Part shown: in pieces, positions 8,377 through 13,603 of the stretch
How the letters are laid out: every line of letters starts with the position of its first letter
How positions within the stretch are numbered: the first letter of the stretch is position 1
Origin: Planctomycetota bacterium
GTDB taxonomy: Bacteria; Planctomycetota; Phycisphaerae; WQYP01
DNA: 14,501 nucleotides
NCBI GenBank assembly: GCA_021798635.1
Contig: JAJZGH010000118.1
Location: 1-14,501 of the forward strand
Direction of reading: 5' to 3'
Translations under genes and position numbers: made by a program
Notes under the pieces: model-generated
What the model was told of the DNA's origin: nothing
What the model saw: the letters and a program-made list of their open reading frames with translations, nothing else
Database searches by the model: none

Positions 8377-9291
8377 TTAATGTCCGGCTTTCGCCAAAGC
8401 ATACGCTCTGACAAAATTGATTTCCATATCATAGCGTCCCGGACCGGGAGTTTTACCTCCCACGTAATTACCCCCGACCGCCATATTCAATATTATATAG
8501 AAGCTTTGATCAAATGGCGCATTGGGATGGCCCGTTCCAGCCGTTGTTGGAACAGTCCATCCGCCCTTTTGGGTTTCATATAAATGTCCGTCGACAAACC
8601 ATTGGATCTCCACGTGGCGATGGTTGGGGTGCAGCGGATCGGCCACGGGTTCCCATTCCAGATCGTAGGTATGCCAGCCGGTGGTGACTTGATGGTGCGG
8701 TAATTGATACACCTTGGTTTGCGTGAAATCGCGGCCGGCAGCACTGCCGGAATGCAAGCTGCCCTGCACCTGCCCAATGCCATTACCACGCGATTCCATG
8801 ATGTCGATTTCGCCGGATTGCGGCCAGGTGCCATAGGAAGAATTTTCCGGCATCATCCAGATGGCAGGCCACAGGCCTTTGCCTTTCGGCAACTTGGCAC
8901 GGAATTCAAAGAGGCCATATTTCTGGCTGAAAACATTACGCGTGGTGATGCGGCCGGAGGTGTAATGGACCTTACCATGGCGTTTTTCACCGATGACCCT
9001 GATGTGTAATTTGCCATGGGCCACAAACACATTTTTCTTAGCGTGGGTATAAACCTCGGATTCACCATTACCCCAGCCGCCACCGCCGAGGTCATAATGC
9101 CAACCCTTCAGGTCCGCCGCACCGTGATTGAATTGGTCGGCCCAAGTGAGCTTCCAGTGCAGTCCCGCAGGTGCGGGGATCTCCGGCGTCTTGTGGGTTG
9201 GCATGGCCCCGCCGCAGAGGGCGGCCAGCAGGACGGCGGAGAGGCCTGCGATGCCGCTTTTAATCCACTTATGTGATCCTGATTTCTTCAT
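8377..9291 (-). CDS. Secreted GH16 glucanase, single domain
   Basis: A 304-residue protein from the ATG at 9289-9291, which has an AGGA site about 8 nt upstream. A TTG at 9321 is possible but lacks this. The signal peptide (about 1-29) has a KKSGSHKWIKSG n-region and LSAVLLAALCGG core. The cysteine context (AALC) does not fit a lipobox, so simple export is more likely than a lipoprotein. The GH16 domain fills the rest: YDLGGGGWGNGESE (66-79), GLWPAIWMMPE, SGEIDIMESRG with nucleophile E161, D163 and acid/base E166, then DGHLYETQKGGW and NMAVGGNYVGG. It closely resembles the catalytic half of the GH16 at 5331-7112 but has no sorting tail, so it should be soluble. Predicted activity is endo-beta-1,3-glucanase-like hydrolysis. 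It starts 33 bp after the prepilin-like gene and ends 29 bp before the LacI-family gene. Confidence 0.94.
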   Translation of the reverse strand: MKKSGSHKWIKSGIAGLSAVLLAALCGGAMPTHKTPEIPAPAGLHWKLTWADQFNHGAADLKGWHYDLGGGGWGNGESEVYTHAKKNVFVAHGKLHIRVIGEKRHGKVHYTSGRITTRNVFSQKYGLFEFRAKLPKGKGLWPAIWMMPENSSYGTWPQSGEIDIMESRGNGIGQVQGSLHSGSAAGRDFTQTKVYQLPHHQVTTGWHTYDLEWEPVADPLHPNHRHVEIQWFVDGHLYETQKGGWTVPTTAGTGHPNAPFDQSFYIILNMAVGGNYVGGKTPGPGRYDMEINFVRAYALAKAGH

Positions 9292-9324
9292 AATTTTTCC
9301 TGACCTGTAATATTTTCGCAACGA

Positions 9325-10341
9325 TCAGAACAAGCCGATGGTGGACGGCAGGTCCGGGTTATAGATATTCTGCATCCGCAATCCCTGGGTCCCATTTGCG
9401 GAAGGCGAGGTCTTCGCGGCACCCGCGACGTTGTTATTGATCGGCAGCGTTTCAGCGTGGCCGTCAAAGAACAGGCCGTTGGCTTCGCCAGTATTCGGCG
9501 AGTCCTGCATGTGGCGGTAACGCATGCCGGTCTGATTGTTGATCGCGGGCTGATTCGGCTGAAGAATATCCTGATTGACGGTTTCACTAGAGGAAAACCC
9601 GTTGGCCGGAACCAGATAGTTCGGATCGCTGACGTACGGCTGAGCCGCGCTGGGATTGCCCGCGCTATTCTGGATCCAATCGCTCATGATCATCCAGCTT
9701 CCACCCCATTGCGATGTTTGTGTCGCATCACCAATGGCGATAGCGCTTCCGGGGTTCTGGACGTTTGACGCACGCATGTTAACCTTGTCAATGTTATCCC
9801 AATAGCCGCAGCCTGGGCCGGCATAGGTCCAGAAATAATTTGGATTGGCGGCGTAGCTCGACCAATACCATCCCACCTGAACGCCCCAAGCCGGCCCAAG
9901 AGTCGGTTTGATTTGAGATGCCGGACAGGTAAATGTTCCCAAGTAGGCGGGGCCGGATTGTGACGCCACGGGGTAGTTAGGCGTTGACCCGCCGATCCCG
10001 TTCCATTGGACGTACCGTACCGGGTCCAAGCCGACGTTATAGGTATATAACAAGATATTCCATTCGGCGGGCGGATAAAGGTTGTAACCGCCGTTAATAT
10101 AGGCATTGCCGGAGGGGATATTCCCCTCATAGGTATTTTCATATTCCGCCAGAATCTCCCCAATGCTGTGCATGTTGGCACCACACGCGGTGGTCAAGGC
10201 CTCTTCCTTTGCTCTTGCCAGGGCGGGCAGCAGCAATGCAATCAGCAGGGCGATAATGGAAATAACTACCAGCAGTTCAATAAGCGTAAAGCCGCGCTTG
10301 CCGGTTTTCCGAATCAGTGGGATGGAACGGTTGGTATTCAT
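9325..10341 (-). CDS. Prepilin-type N-terminal cleavage/methylation domain protein (pseudopilin-like)
   Basis: A 338-residue protein from the ATG at 10339-10341, with GGAG 7 nt upstream. A longer frame to 10437 would run into the upstream terminator. A basic leader (RKTGKR) precedes the type IV prepilin cleavage site G17/F18, with the expected glutamate at +5 (E22) in GFTLIELLVVISIIALLIAL. The C-terminal two thirds resemble the large secreted pseudopilins common in planctomycetes and Verrucomicrobia. Near the C-terminus YRHMQDSPNTGEANGLFFDG resembles the H-X9-DG processing motif of this family, but with 15 residues between H and DG. It should be processed by a prepilin peptidase and sit in a pseudopilus or at the cell surface. 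It is the first gene of the run with GH16 and LacI, so it may serve glucanase export or polymer capture; that is inference. Confidence 0.9.
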   Translation of the reverse strand: MNTNRSIPLIRKTGKRGFTLIELLVVISIIALLIALLLPALARAKEEALTTACGANMHSIGEILAEYENTYEGNIPSGNAYINGGYNLYPPAEWNILLYTYNVGLDPVRYVQWNGIGGSTPNYPVASQSGPAYLGTFTCPASQIKPTLGPAWGVQVGWYWSSYAANPNYFWTYAGPGCGYWDNIDKVNMRASNVQNPGSAIAIGDATQTSQWGGSWMIMSDWIQNSAGNPSAAQPYVSDPNYLVPANGFSSSETVNQDILQPNQPAINNQTGMRYRHMQDSPNTGEANGLFFDGHAETLPINNNVAGAAKTSPSANGTQGLRMQNIYNPDLPSTIGLF

Positions 10342-10358
10342 GATGGTTCTCCAATCAG

Positions 10359-10416
10359 GGGCGACACGCCCGGCCAAAAGTAGCTGTTTTCGCGCCATCC
10401 CGATAGGCAGGGATGG
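10359..10416 (-). other. Two short hairpins in the region ahead of the prepilin gene
   Basis: ccatccc (10395-10401) pairs with gggatgg (10410-10416) over an 8-nt loop, and gggcg (10359-10363) pairs with cgccc (10367-10371) over 3 nt. Both lie between the upstream terminator and the ribosome site of the prepilin-like gene. No T-run follows either. They could be an operator or leader hairpins. I could not find a convincing promoter here. Confidence 0.4.
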
Positions 10417-10421
10417 AATCG

Positions 10422-10461
10422 AAAAAGACGGAAGCATTGCGGAACGCCCGCAACGCTTCCG
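10422..10461 (-). terminator. Strong Rho-independent terminator
   Basis: On the minus strand cggaagcgttgcgg pairs with ccgcaatgcttccg: 14 bp with one G-U wobble and a 5-nt loop. It is followed at once by t-c-ttttt (plus-strand a-run 10422-10426). It begins 16 bp after the stop codon of the PEP-CTERM gene at 10477 and separates that gene from the prepilin-GH16-LacI run. Confidence 0.88.
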
Positions 10462-10476
10462 CCGGAATCGTTAGAA

Positions 10477-11451
10477 TCAAGCCGTCTTGCGGATTACCCG
10501 CTTGCGGCCAAGTAACAACATGCCCAAGCCGCCCAAAGCAAACAAGCCCAAAGAGGCAGGTTCAGGGGTTGCAATGGGGTTCGTGGAATCAAACGTCAAT
10601 CCAGCGAGTGTCGGGTGCATGGCGTAGCTGGCACCGGTGTTGTATTGTGCCATGGAGAGCGTGATAACGTCACCAGACTGTGCATTCGCGACGTCAAAGA
10701 AATACCAGGTATCCTGCCCGGGAAAAGCCGATGTGTTTTCAGGCGTCCCGCTGCCGTAGTTTTGCAGCATAGCCGTAGCCGATGCCGTTCCATCGCTGAG
10801 TTGAATTTGCGAGGAACTGTCCACCGCTTGGTCGCTAAGTACACCGATATATAGATTTTTAGGTGCGCCCGCTCCGACAGTCATGGTGGCCATTTTTGTC
10901 AATGTATTGTATGCAATGCCGTTGCTCGGGCTGGCCACACCATATTCAACAGTGTTGGCAGCGGACCCGTCGCGAGCGTAGACGTTACCGTAGCCATAAC
11001 CCGCGTCCCAGCTCGTCAAGTAACTGGCATCCGAGTACGTAAGATAACTGGGGATTTTGGACAGCGTGTTGACGATGGTAGGATGCGTCTGCCCACCGTT
11101 ACTAAAGCCCTGCACATTCGTGACGTGCAGAGGGTCCGTCGGCGTGCCGGTCGGATACTTTGCATCCCCAGGATAATAATACGAACCGTTGCCACCGCCG
11201 TAGCTGCTGCCGCTGGGCGATGTGGCATACATCACATACCCATCAGCCCCGTATGCAGCGTCCTGCGCTCCGGTTGTGAGTACTGGCTGAGCCCAAGTCG
11301 TTCCGTAGCTGGCGGAGCTGGGGAATACTGCCGTCGTGGTGGTGCCGTTGAGCAGGGTGACATTGGCAGCGGACGCCAACCCGGCGGACGCAATCAGCCC
11401 AGCTGCCGAACTTAGAAGAACCGCCGAAATTTTCCCATACGAAGTAGTCAT
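10477..11451 (-). CDS. PEP-CTERM sorting domain surface protein A
   Basis: A 324-residue exported protein of unknown function. The start is the ATG at 11449-11451 with GGGAGG 6 nt upstream; the frame stays open further upstream, but that part is leader RNA. The signal peptide is about residues 1-29 (MTTSYGKISAVL ... ASAAN). The mature part is rich in Ser, Thr, Gly, Tyr and Asn and looks all-beta, with no catalytic motif I recognise. The end is a PEP-CTERM signal, TPEPASLGLFALGGLGMLLL (295-314), then GRKRVIRKTA. Such proteins are sorted to the cell surface or exopolysaccharide by an exosortase. The first dozen residues and the entire upstream region are shared with the gene at 11971-12633, whereas the mature sequences differ. 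It has its own promoter at 11700-11727 and its own terminator at 10422-10461, so it is monocistronic. Confidence 0.88.
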   Translation of the reverse strand: MTTSYGKISAVLLSSAAGLIASAGLASAANVTLLNGTTTTAVFPSSASYGTTWAQPVLTTGAQDAAYGADGYVMYATSPSGSSYGGGNGSYYYPGDAKYPTGTPTDPLHVTNVQGFSNGGQTHPTIVNTLSKIPSYLTYSDASYLTSWDAGYGYGNVYARDGSAANTVEYGVASPSNGIAYNTLTKMATMTVGAGAPKNLYIGVLSDQAVDSSSQIQLSDGTASATAMLQNYGSGTPENTSAFPGQDTWYFFDVANAQSGDVITLSMAQYNTGASYAMHPTLAGLTFDSTNPIATPEPASLGLFALGGLGMLLLGRKRVIRKTA

Positions 11452-11636
11452 AAGAGACCTCCCAAAAAAAGAAAAAACTAAAACAGTCACATCGACTGTT
11501 GCACTCTTGTTTCTCCCCCCCGGCGCGGAACCAATTCGTACCATTGATGAGGGGTCGTATTTTTCCATCACCAGCCCATTTGCGGATTTTGATCTGCGGT
11601 ACCGCAACGCTGATGACTTCACCAAAATTGTTCATC

Positions 11637-11649
11637 TGAACCGGTTTCA
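11637..11649. promoter_or_regulatory. LacI-type operator, distal site (gene A)
   Basis: tgaaccggtttca is a 13-bp palindrome with one mismatched pair, fitting TGAAnCnGnTTCA. Its centre (11643) is exactly 42 bp, four helical turns, from the centre of the proximal site (11685). An identical site lies at 12818-12830. Confidence 0.65.
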
Positions 11650-11678
11650 TGGCAGGCCGTCATATTGACAACGGTTTA

Positions 11679-11691
11679 TGAAACAGATTCA
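11679..11691. promoter_or_regulatory. LacI-type operator, proximal site (gene A)
   Basis: tgaaacagattca is a 13-bp near-palindrome of the form TGAAnCnGnTTCA starting 8 bp past the -10 box, so it overlaps the predicted transcription start. An identical site at the same spacing lies at 12860-12872. Confidence 0.7.
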
Positions 11692-11699
11692 TTTTTGAT

Positions 11700-11727
11700 A
11701 TTATACTCATCACATGAGCCTTGTCAA
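11700..11727 (-). promoter_or_regulatory. Consensus sigma70 promoter of surface protein A
   Basis: On the minus strand TTGACA (11722-11727), a 16-bp spacer, then TATAAT (11700-11705): both hexamers are perfect. A/T-rich sequence lies upstream of the -35 (11728-11772), a possible UP element. The predicted start is near 11693. Confidence 0.88.
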
Positions 11728-11825
11728 GAAAACATTTGCTTTATTTCTTGTTTTCTTACAAGTGAAATAAAATAGCCCTTTCGCTGATTCCCTGTGCCAC
11801 CCATTCCCGGTTGGCCCATAACTTC

Positions 11826-11894
11826 CAAAACAGACTCCGCAAAGCGGGTTCATCCCCGGGCTGCGGACAATGCACGCCAGCATTGCCCGCAGCC
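11826..11894 (-). terminator. Probable terminator hairpins after surface protein B gene
   Basis: ggctgcggacaatg (11859-11872) pairs with cattgcccgcagcc (11881-11894): 14 bp with one wobble and an 8-nt loop. It is followed on the minus strand by a small ccgc-ttt-gcgg hairpin and a T-rich end (agtctgtttt, about 11826-11845). It lies about 80 nt past the stop of the gene at 11971. The large hairpin has no T-run of its own, so termination is probable but not certain. Apart from this and the gene A upstream sequences, I see nothing in 11728-11970. Confidence 0.45.
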
Positions 11895-11970
11895 GAATAT
11901 GGAATGGGCTACGTTTATCGGCATCCGGCTATATAGACCTGAATAGCCCGCATAACGCAAATGCGTCGTT

Positions 11971-12633
11971 TCAGGCTGCCCGCCGTCGACGTAAGGCCAG
12001 CATCGCCACCCCGCCAAGTGCCAGAAGAGCCAATGATGCTGGTTCCGGCGTGGACACCGGAGCTAAGCTCACATTGTCAACATAAGCGTGTGCAGACGAT
12101 CCGGCCACCGCGCCGGTGATAGCTCCGAGATTCACGTACGCTTCCGACGCCCCGGTCGGTGCTGTCACATTTACGCTGGAGAGCTGATAACCGGCCGGCG
12201 TGCCAAAGCCGGAAGTTGTCGTTGGAAAATTAACAAATGTGGGGGCGCCGATAGCCCCAGCGGAACTATTCATAAATACGATTTGAGCTTGGCCCACATA
12301 GCCCGCGCCCACACCGGTGAATTCCGAATAAAAGCTGAAGGTGTACTCTACCCCAGGGGTTATCGTACCAGTTGCCGTCTGCTGCGAAACATTTGCGTTG
12401 TTCGCCTGGGCGGTGTTGTTAAGATCAGCCTCGGCCGATCCCGAGTACGGATTGGTGGTATCCCATGTGGCACCGCCACTGTATTGCCAGTCATTGGGGG
12501 TAGGGGGATTGGTGGGGGCGGTTTCAAAGCCGGGGTTATTGATGATGTTGGCGGCAGATGCCGCGCCCGCACCGCACGCCAGTGCCGCCGAGGCAAAAAG
12601 AACCGCCGAGATTTTACCGAATGAAGTAGTCAT
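11971..12633 (-). CDS. PEP-CTERM sorting domain surface protein B, CBM4/9-like
   Basis: A 220-residue exported protein from the ATG at 12631-12633, with GGGAGG 6 nt upstream. The signal peptide is about residues 1-28 (MTTSFGKISAVLF ... AASAAN). The mature part begins IINNPGFETAPTN, continues PNDWQYSGGATWDTTNPYSG, and ends its domain with AHAYVDNVSLAPV. This N-x-GFE ... W ... YSG ... VDNVSL layout is typical of CBM4/9-like jelly-roll domains that often bind polysaccharide. The C-terminus is a PEP-CTERM signal, TPEPASLALLALGGVAMLAL (195-214), then RRRRAA. It would be surface sorted by an exosortase outside this window. Glycan binding is inferred from fold resemblance only. Its promoter, twin operators, leader and first dozen residues are nearly the same as those of the gene at 10477-11451. 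Confidence 0.88.
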   Translation of the reverse strand: MTTSFGKISAVLFASAALACGAGAASAANIINNPGFETAPTNPPTPNDWQYSGGATWDTTNPYSGSAEADLNNTAQANNANVSQQTATGTITPGVEYTFSFYSEFTGVGAGYVGQAQIVFMNSSAGAIGAPTFVNFPTTTSGFGTPAGYQLSSVNVTAPTGASEAYVNLGAITGAVAGSSAHAYVDNVSLAPVSTPEPASLALLALGGVAMLALRRRRAA

Positions 12634-12817
12634 AAAAGACCTCCCATAACGAGAAAACACTAAAACAGTCACATTGACCGTTGCACTCTTGATTCACCCC
12701 CCGGCACGGAACTTGGCCACGCCAATGATGAGGGGTCGCTGATTTTCATCACCAGCGTGGCTGCGGCATTTGATCTGCTTACCCGCAAAGCTGGTGACTT
12801 CACCAAAATTATTTATC

Positions 12818-12830
12818 TGAACCGGTTTCA
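12818..12830. promoter_or_regulatory. LacI-type operator, distal site (gene B)
   Basis: tgaaccggtttca is identical to the site at 11637-11649. Its centre, 12824, is 42 bp from the proximal site centre at 12866. Confidence 0.65.
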
Positions 12831-12859
12831 CGGCACGCCATCATATTGGTAACGGTTTA

Positions 12860-12872
12860 TGAAACAGATTCA
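12860..12872. promoter_or_regulatory. LacI-type operator, proximal site (gene B)
   Basis: tgaaacagattca is identical to the site at 11679-11691. It begins 8 bp past the -10 box and overlaps the predicted transcription start. Confidence 0.7.
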
Positions 12873-12880
12873 TAACGGTG

Positions 12881-12908
12881 AGTATATACATTCCGAAGGA
12901 CATGTCAA
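12881..12908 (-). promoter_or_regulatory. Near-consensus sigma70 promoter of surface protein B
   Basis: On the minus strand TTGACA (12903-12908), 16-bp spacer, TATACT (12881-12886). A strongly A/T-rich stretch upstream (12909-12935) may be an UP element. The rest of 12936-13023 shows only a weak 5-bp hairpin near 12963-12983. Confidence 0.85.
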
Positions 12909-13023
12909 GGGAAATTTTATTTTTTATATATTCGTAAAAGCGGATAATACAGCGATACGTAATAAGCTCACAGAATGCAAGCTTTTTTTACCATGTTGAA
13001 GCAACGCAAGAAGAATTCCGCGT

Positions 13024-13536
13024 TCAGTCGCCGAAGAAATCCAGGATGTGGTTGATCAGGCTGTCGATCAGGCGGATATGGGTAATGTGAACGGTCTCAT
13101 CCTGATTGACCTCGGCGGCGACTTGTCGAAGTCGGGGGCCATATTTCGCCAGATCATCGGGCAACTCATCATCCCATCCATGCACCAATTCGTCGATTTT
13201 GTCGAGTTCCCCGCGCGGAACCCAGACACCGCTGCACTGGGCGCATTGGTCAATGATCAGCCCGCTGTCATCGCCATAGTTCATCGGGTGGGTCGTGCCG
13301 CCGCACTTGGGGCATATTAAATGCCGGTCGAGCGTGGTCAGTTTGACACCCTTGATCGTCGCCGCCTGAGCCACAGCCACACATTCCTGTTCTGTAAAAC
13401 GGGTCTGGCGAGCCTCGACAATGTTGCTTAGTTCACCAGCATCCAGCCAGTCGCCTCCGCAGGCGGGACAGGTTTCGATGTGAACTCCCTGATAATCAAG
13501 GCCGCGCAGGGCTTGATGGCACATTGGACATTGCAT
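13024..13536 (-). CDS. Double TFIIB-type zinc-ribbon protein
   Basis: A 170-residue cytoplasmic protein from the ATG at 13534-13536, preceded by a GAGGTG ribosome site. The frame is open further upstream into the xseA end, but MQCPMC is the natural start of the domain. It has two zf-TFIIB-type ribbons. The first is CPMC (about residues 3-6) with CPACGGDWLDAGEL; the second is CPKCGG with CAQCSGVWVPRGELDKID. Each gives four cysteines for one zinc. The C-terminal 50 residues are acidic, then amphipathic (HITHIRLIDSLINHILDFFGD). The family is widespread in bacteria, without an agreed function; a chaperone-like or nucleic-acid role is possible. It begins 67 bp after xseA, in the place where xseB often lies, but it is not XseB. 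Confidence 0.88.
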   Translation of the reverse strand: MQCPMCHQALRGLDYQGVHIETCPACGGDWLDAGELSNIVEARQTRFTEQECVAVAQAATIKGVKLTTLDRHLICPKCGGTTHPMNYGDDSGLIIDQCAQCSGVWVPRGELDKIDELVHGWDDELPDDLAKYGPRLRQVAAEVNQDETVHITHIRLIDSLINHILDFFGD

Positions 13537-13603
13537 GGGGCACCTCACATACGAGAAAAAGATCCATTCGCAGGGGCAGCATACCGGGCGTGATGAGATT
13601 CCG

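Larger units (their letters stand above)
11452..11693 (-). ncRNA. Conserved structured 5' leader of surface protein A (candidate regulatory RNA)
   Basis: About 242 nt lie between the predicted transcription start (~11693) and the ATG. The sequence is closely matched by the leader at 12634-12874, with identical blocks such as tgacttcaccaaaatt (11614-11629) and tgatgaggggtcg (11545-11557). Predicted folds: outer stem 11609-11616 with 11568-11575 (8 bp), nested stem 11602-11607 with 11580-11585 (6 bp), and hairpin 11494-11500 with 11482-11488 (7 bp, 5-nt loop). A U-rich tract and the GGGAGG ribosome site follow that hairpin. A possible CCCC/GGGG pairing links 11552-11555 with 11515-11521. It matches no riboswitch consensus I know. 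Folding is by eye. Confidence 0.6.
12634..12874 (-). ncRNA. Conserved structured 5' leader of surface protein B (candidate regulatory RNA)
   Basis: About 241 nt, almost exactly the length of the leader at 11452-11693. The same stems can form: outer 12790-12797 with 12749-12756 (UCACCAGC/GCUGGUGA, all Watson-Crick where copy A has one G-U), nested 12783-12787 with 12762-12766, and hairpin 12676-12682 with 12664-12670 (one A-U changed to G-U). The changes keep the pairing, which supports an RNA structure. The U-rich tract after the last hairpin is interrupted here, unlike copy A. Substitutions do not follow a codon pattern. Confidence 0.6.

Noticed and set aside
9216..9291. Lipoprotein signal in the single-domain GH16 (LLAALC)
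   Set aside because: The residue before Cys is Leu, not Gly/Ala/Ser, so it does not fit a lipobox. A normal signal peptide is more likely.
11452..11625. Open frame upstream of surface protein A, as an N-terminal extension or leader peptide
   Set aside because: The frame begins with a TTG, and the matching region of copy B is frameshifted and hits a stop. Substitutions between copies mostly change amino acids, while the DNA and paired stems are conserved. The GGGAGG site marks the real start.
12088..12624. 178-residue plus-strand frame
   Set aside because: Antisense to the PEP-CTERM gene at 11971-12633, which has a signal peptide, sorting motif and ribosome site.
12963..12987. Plus-strand hairpin aagct...agctt followed by ttttt, as a terminator
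   Set aside because: The stem is only 5 bp with an 11-nt loop, and no plus-strand gene precedes it. On the minus strand no T-run follows.
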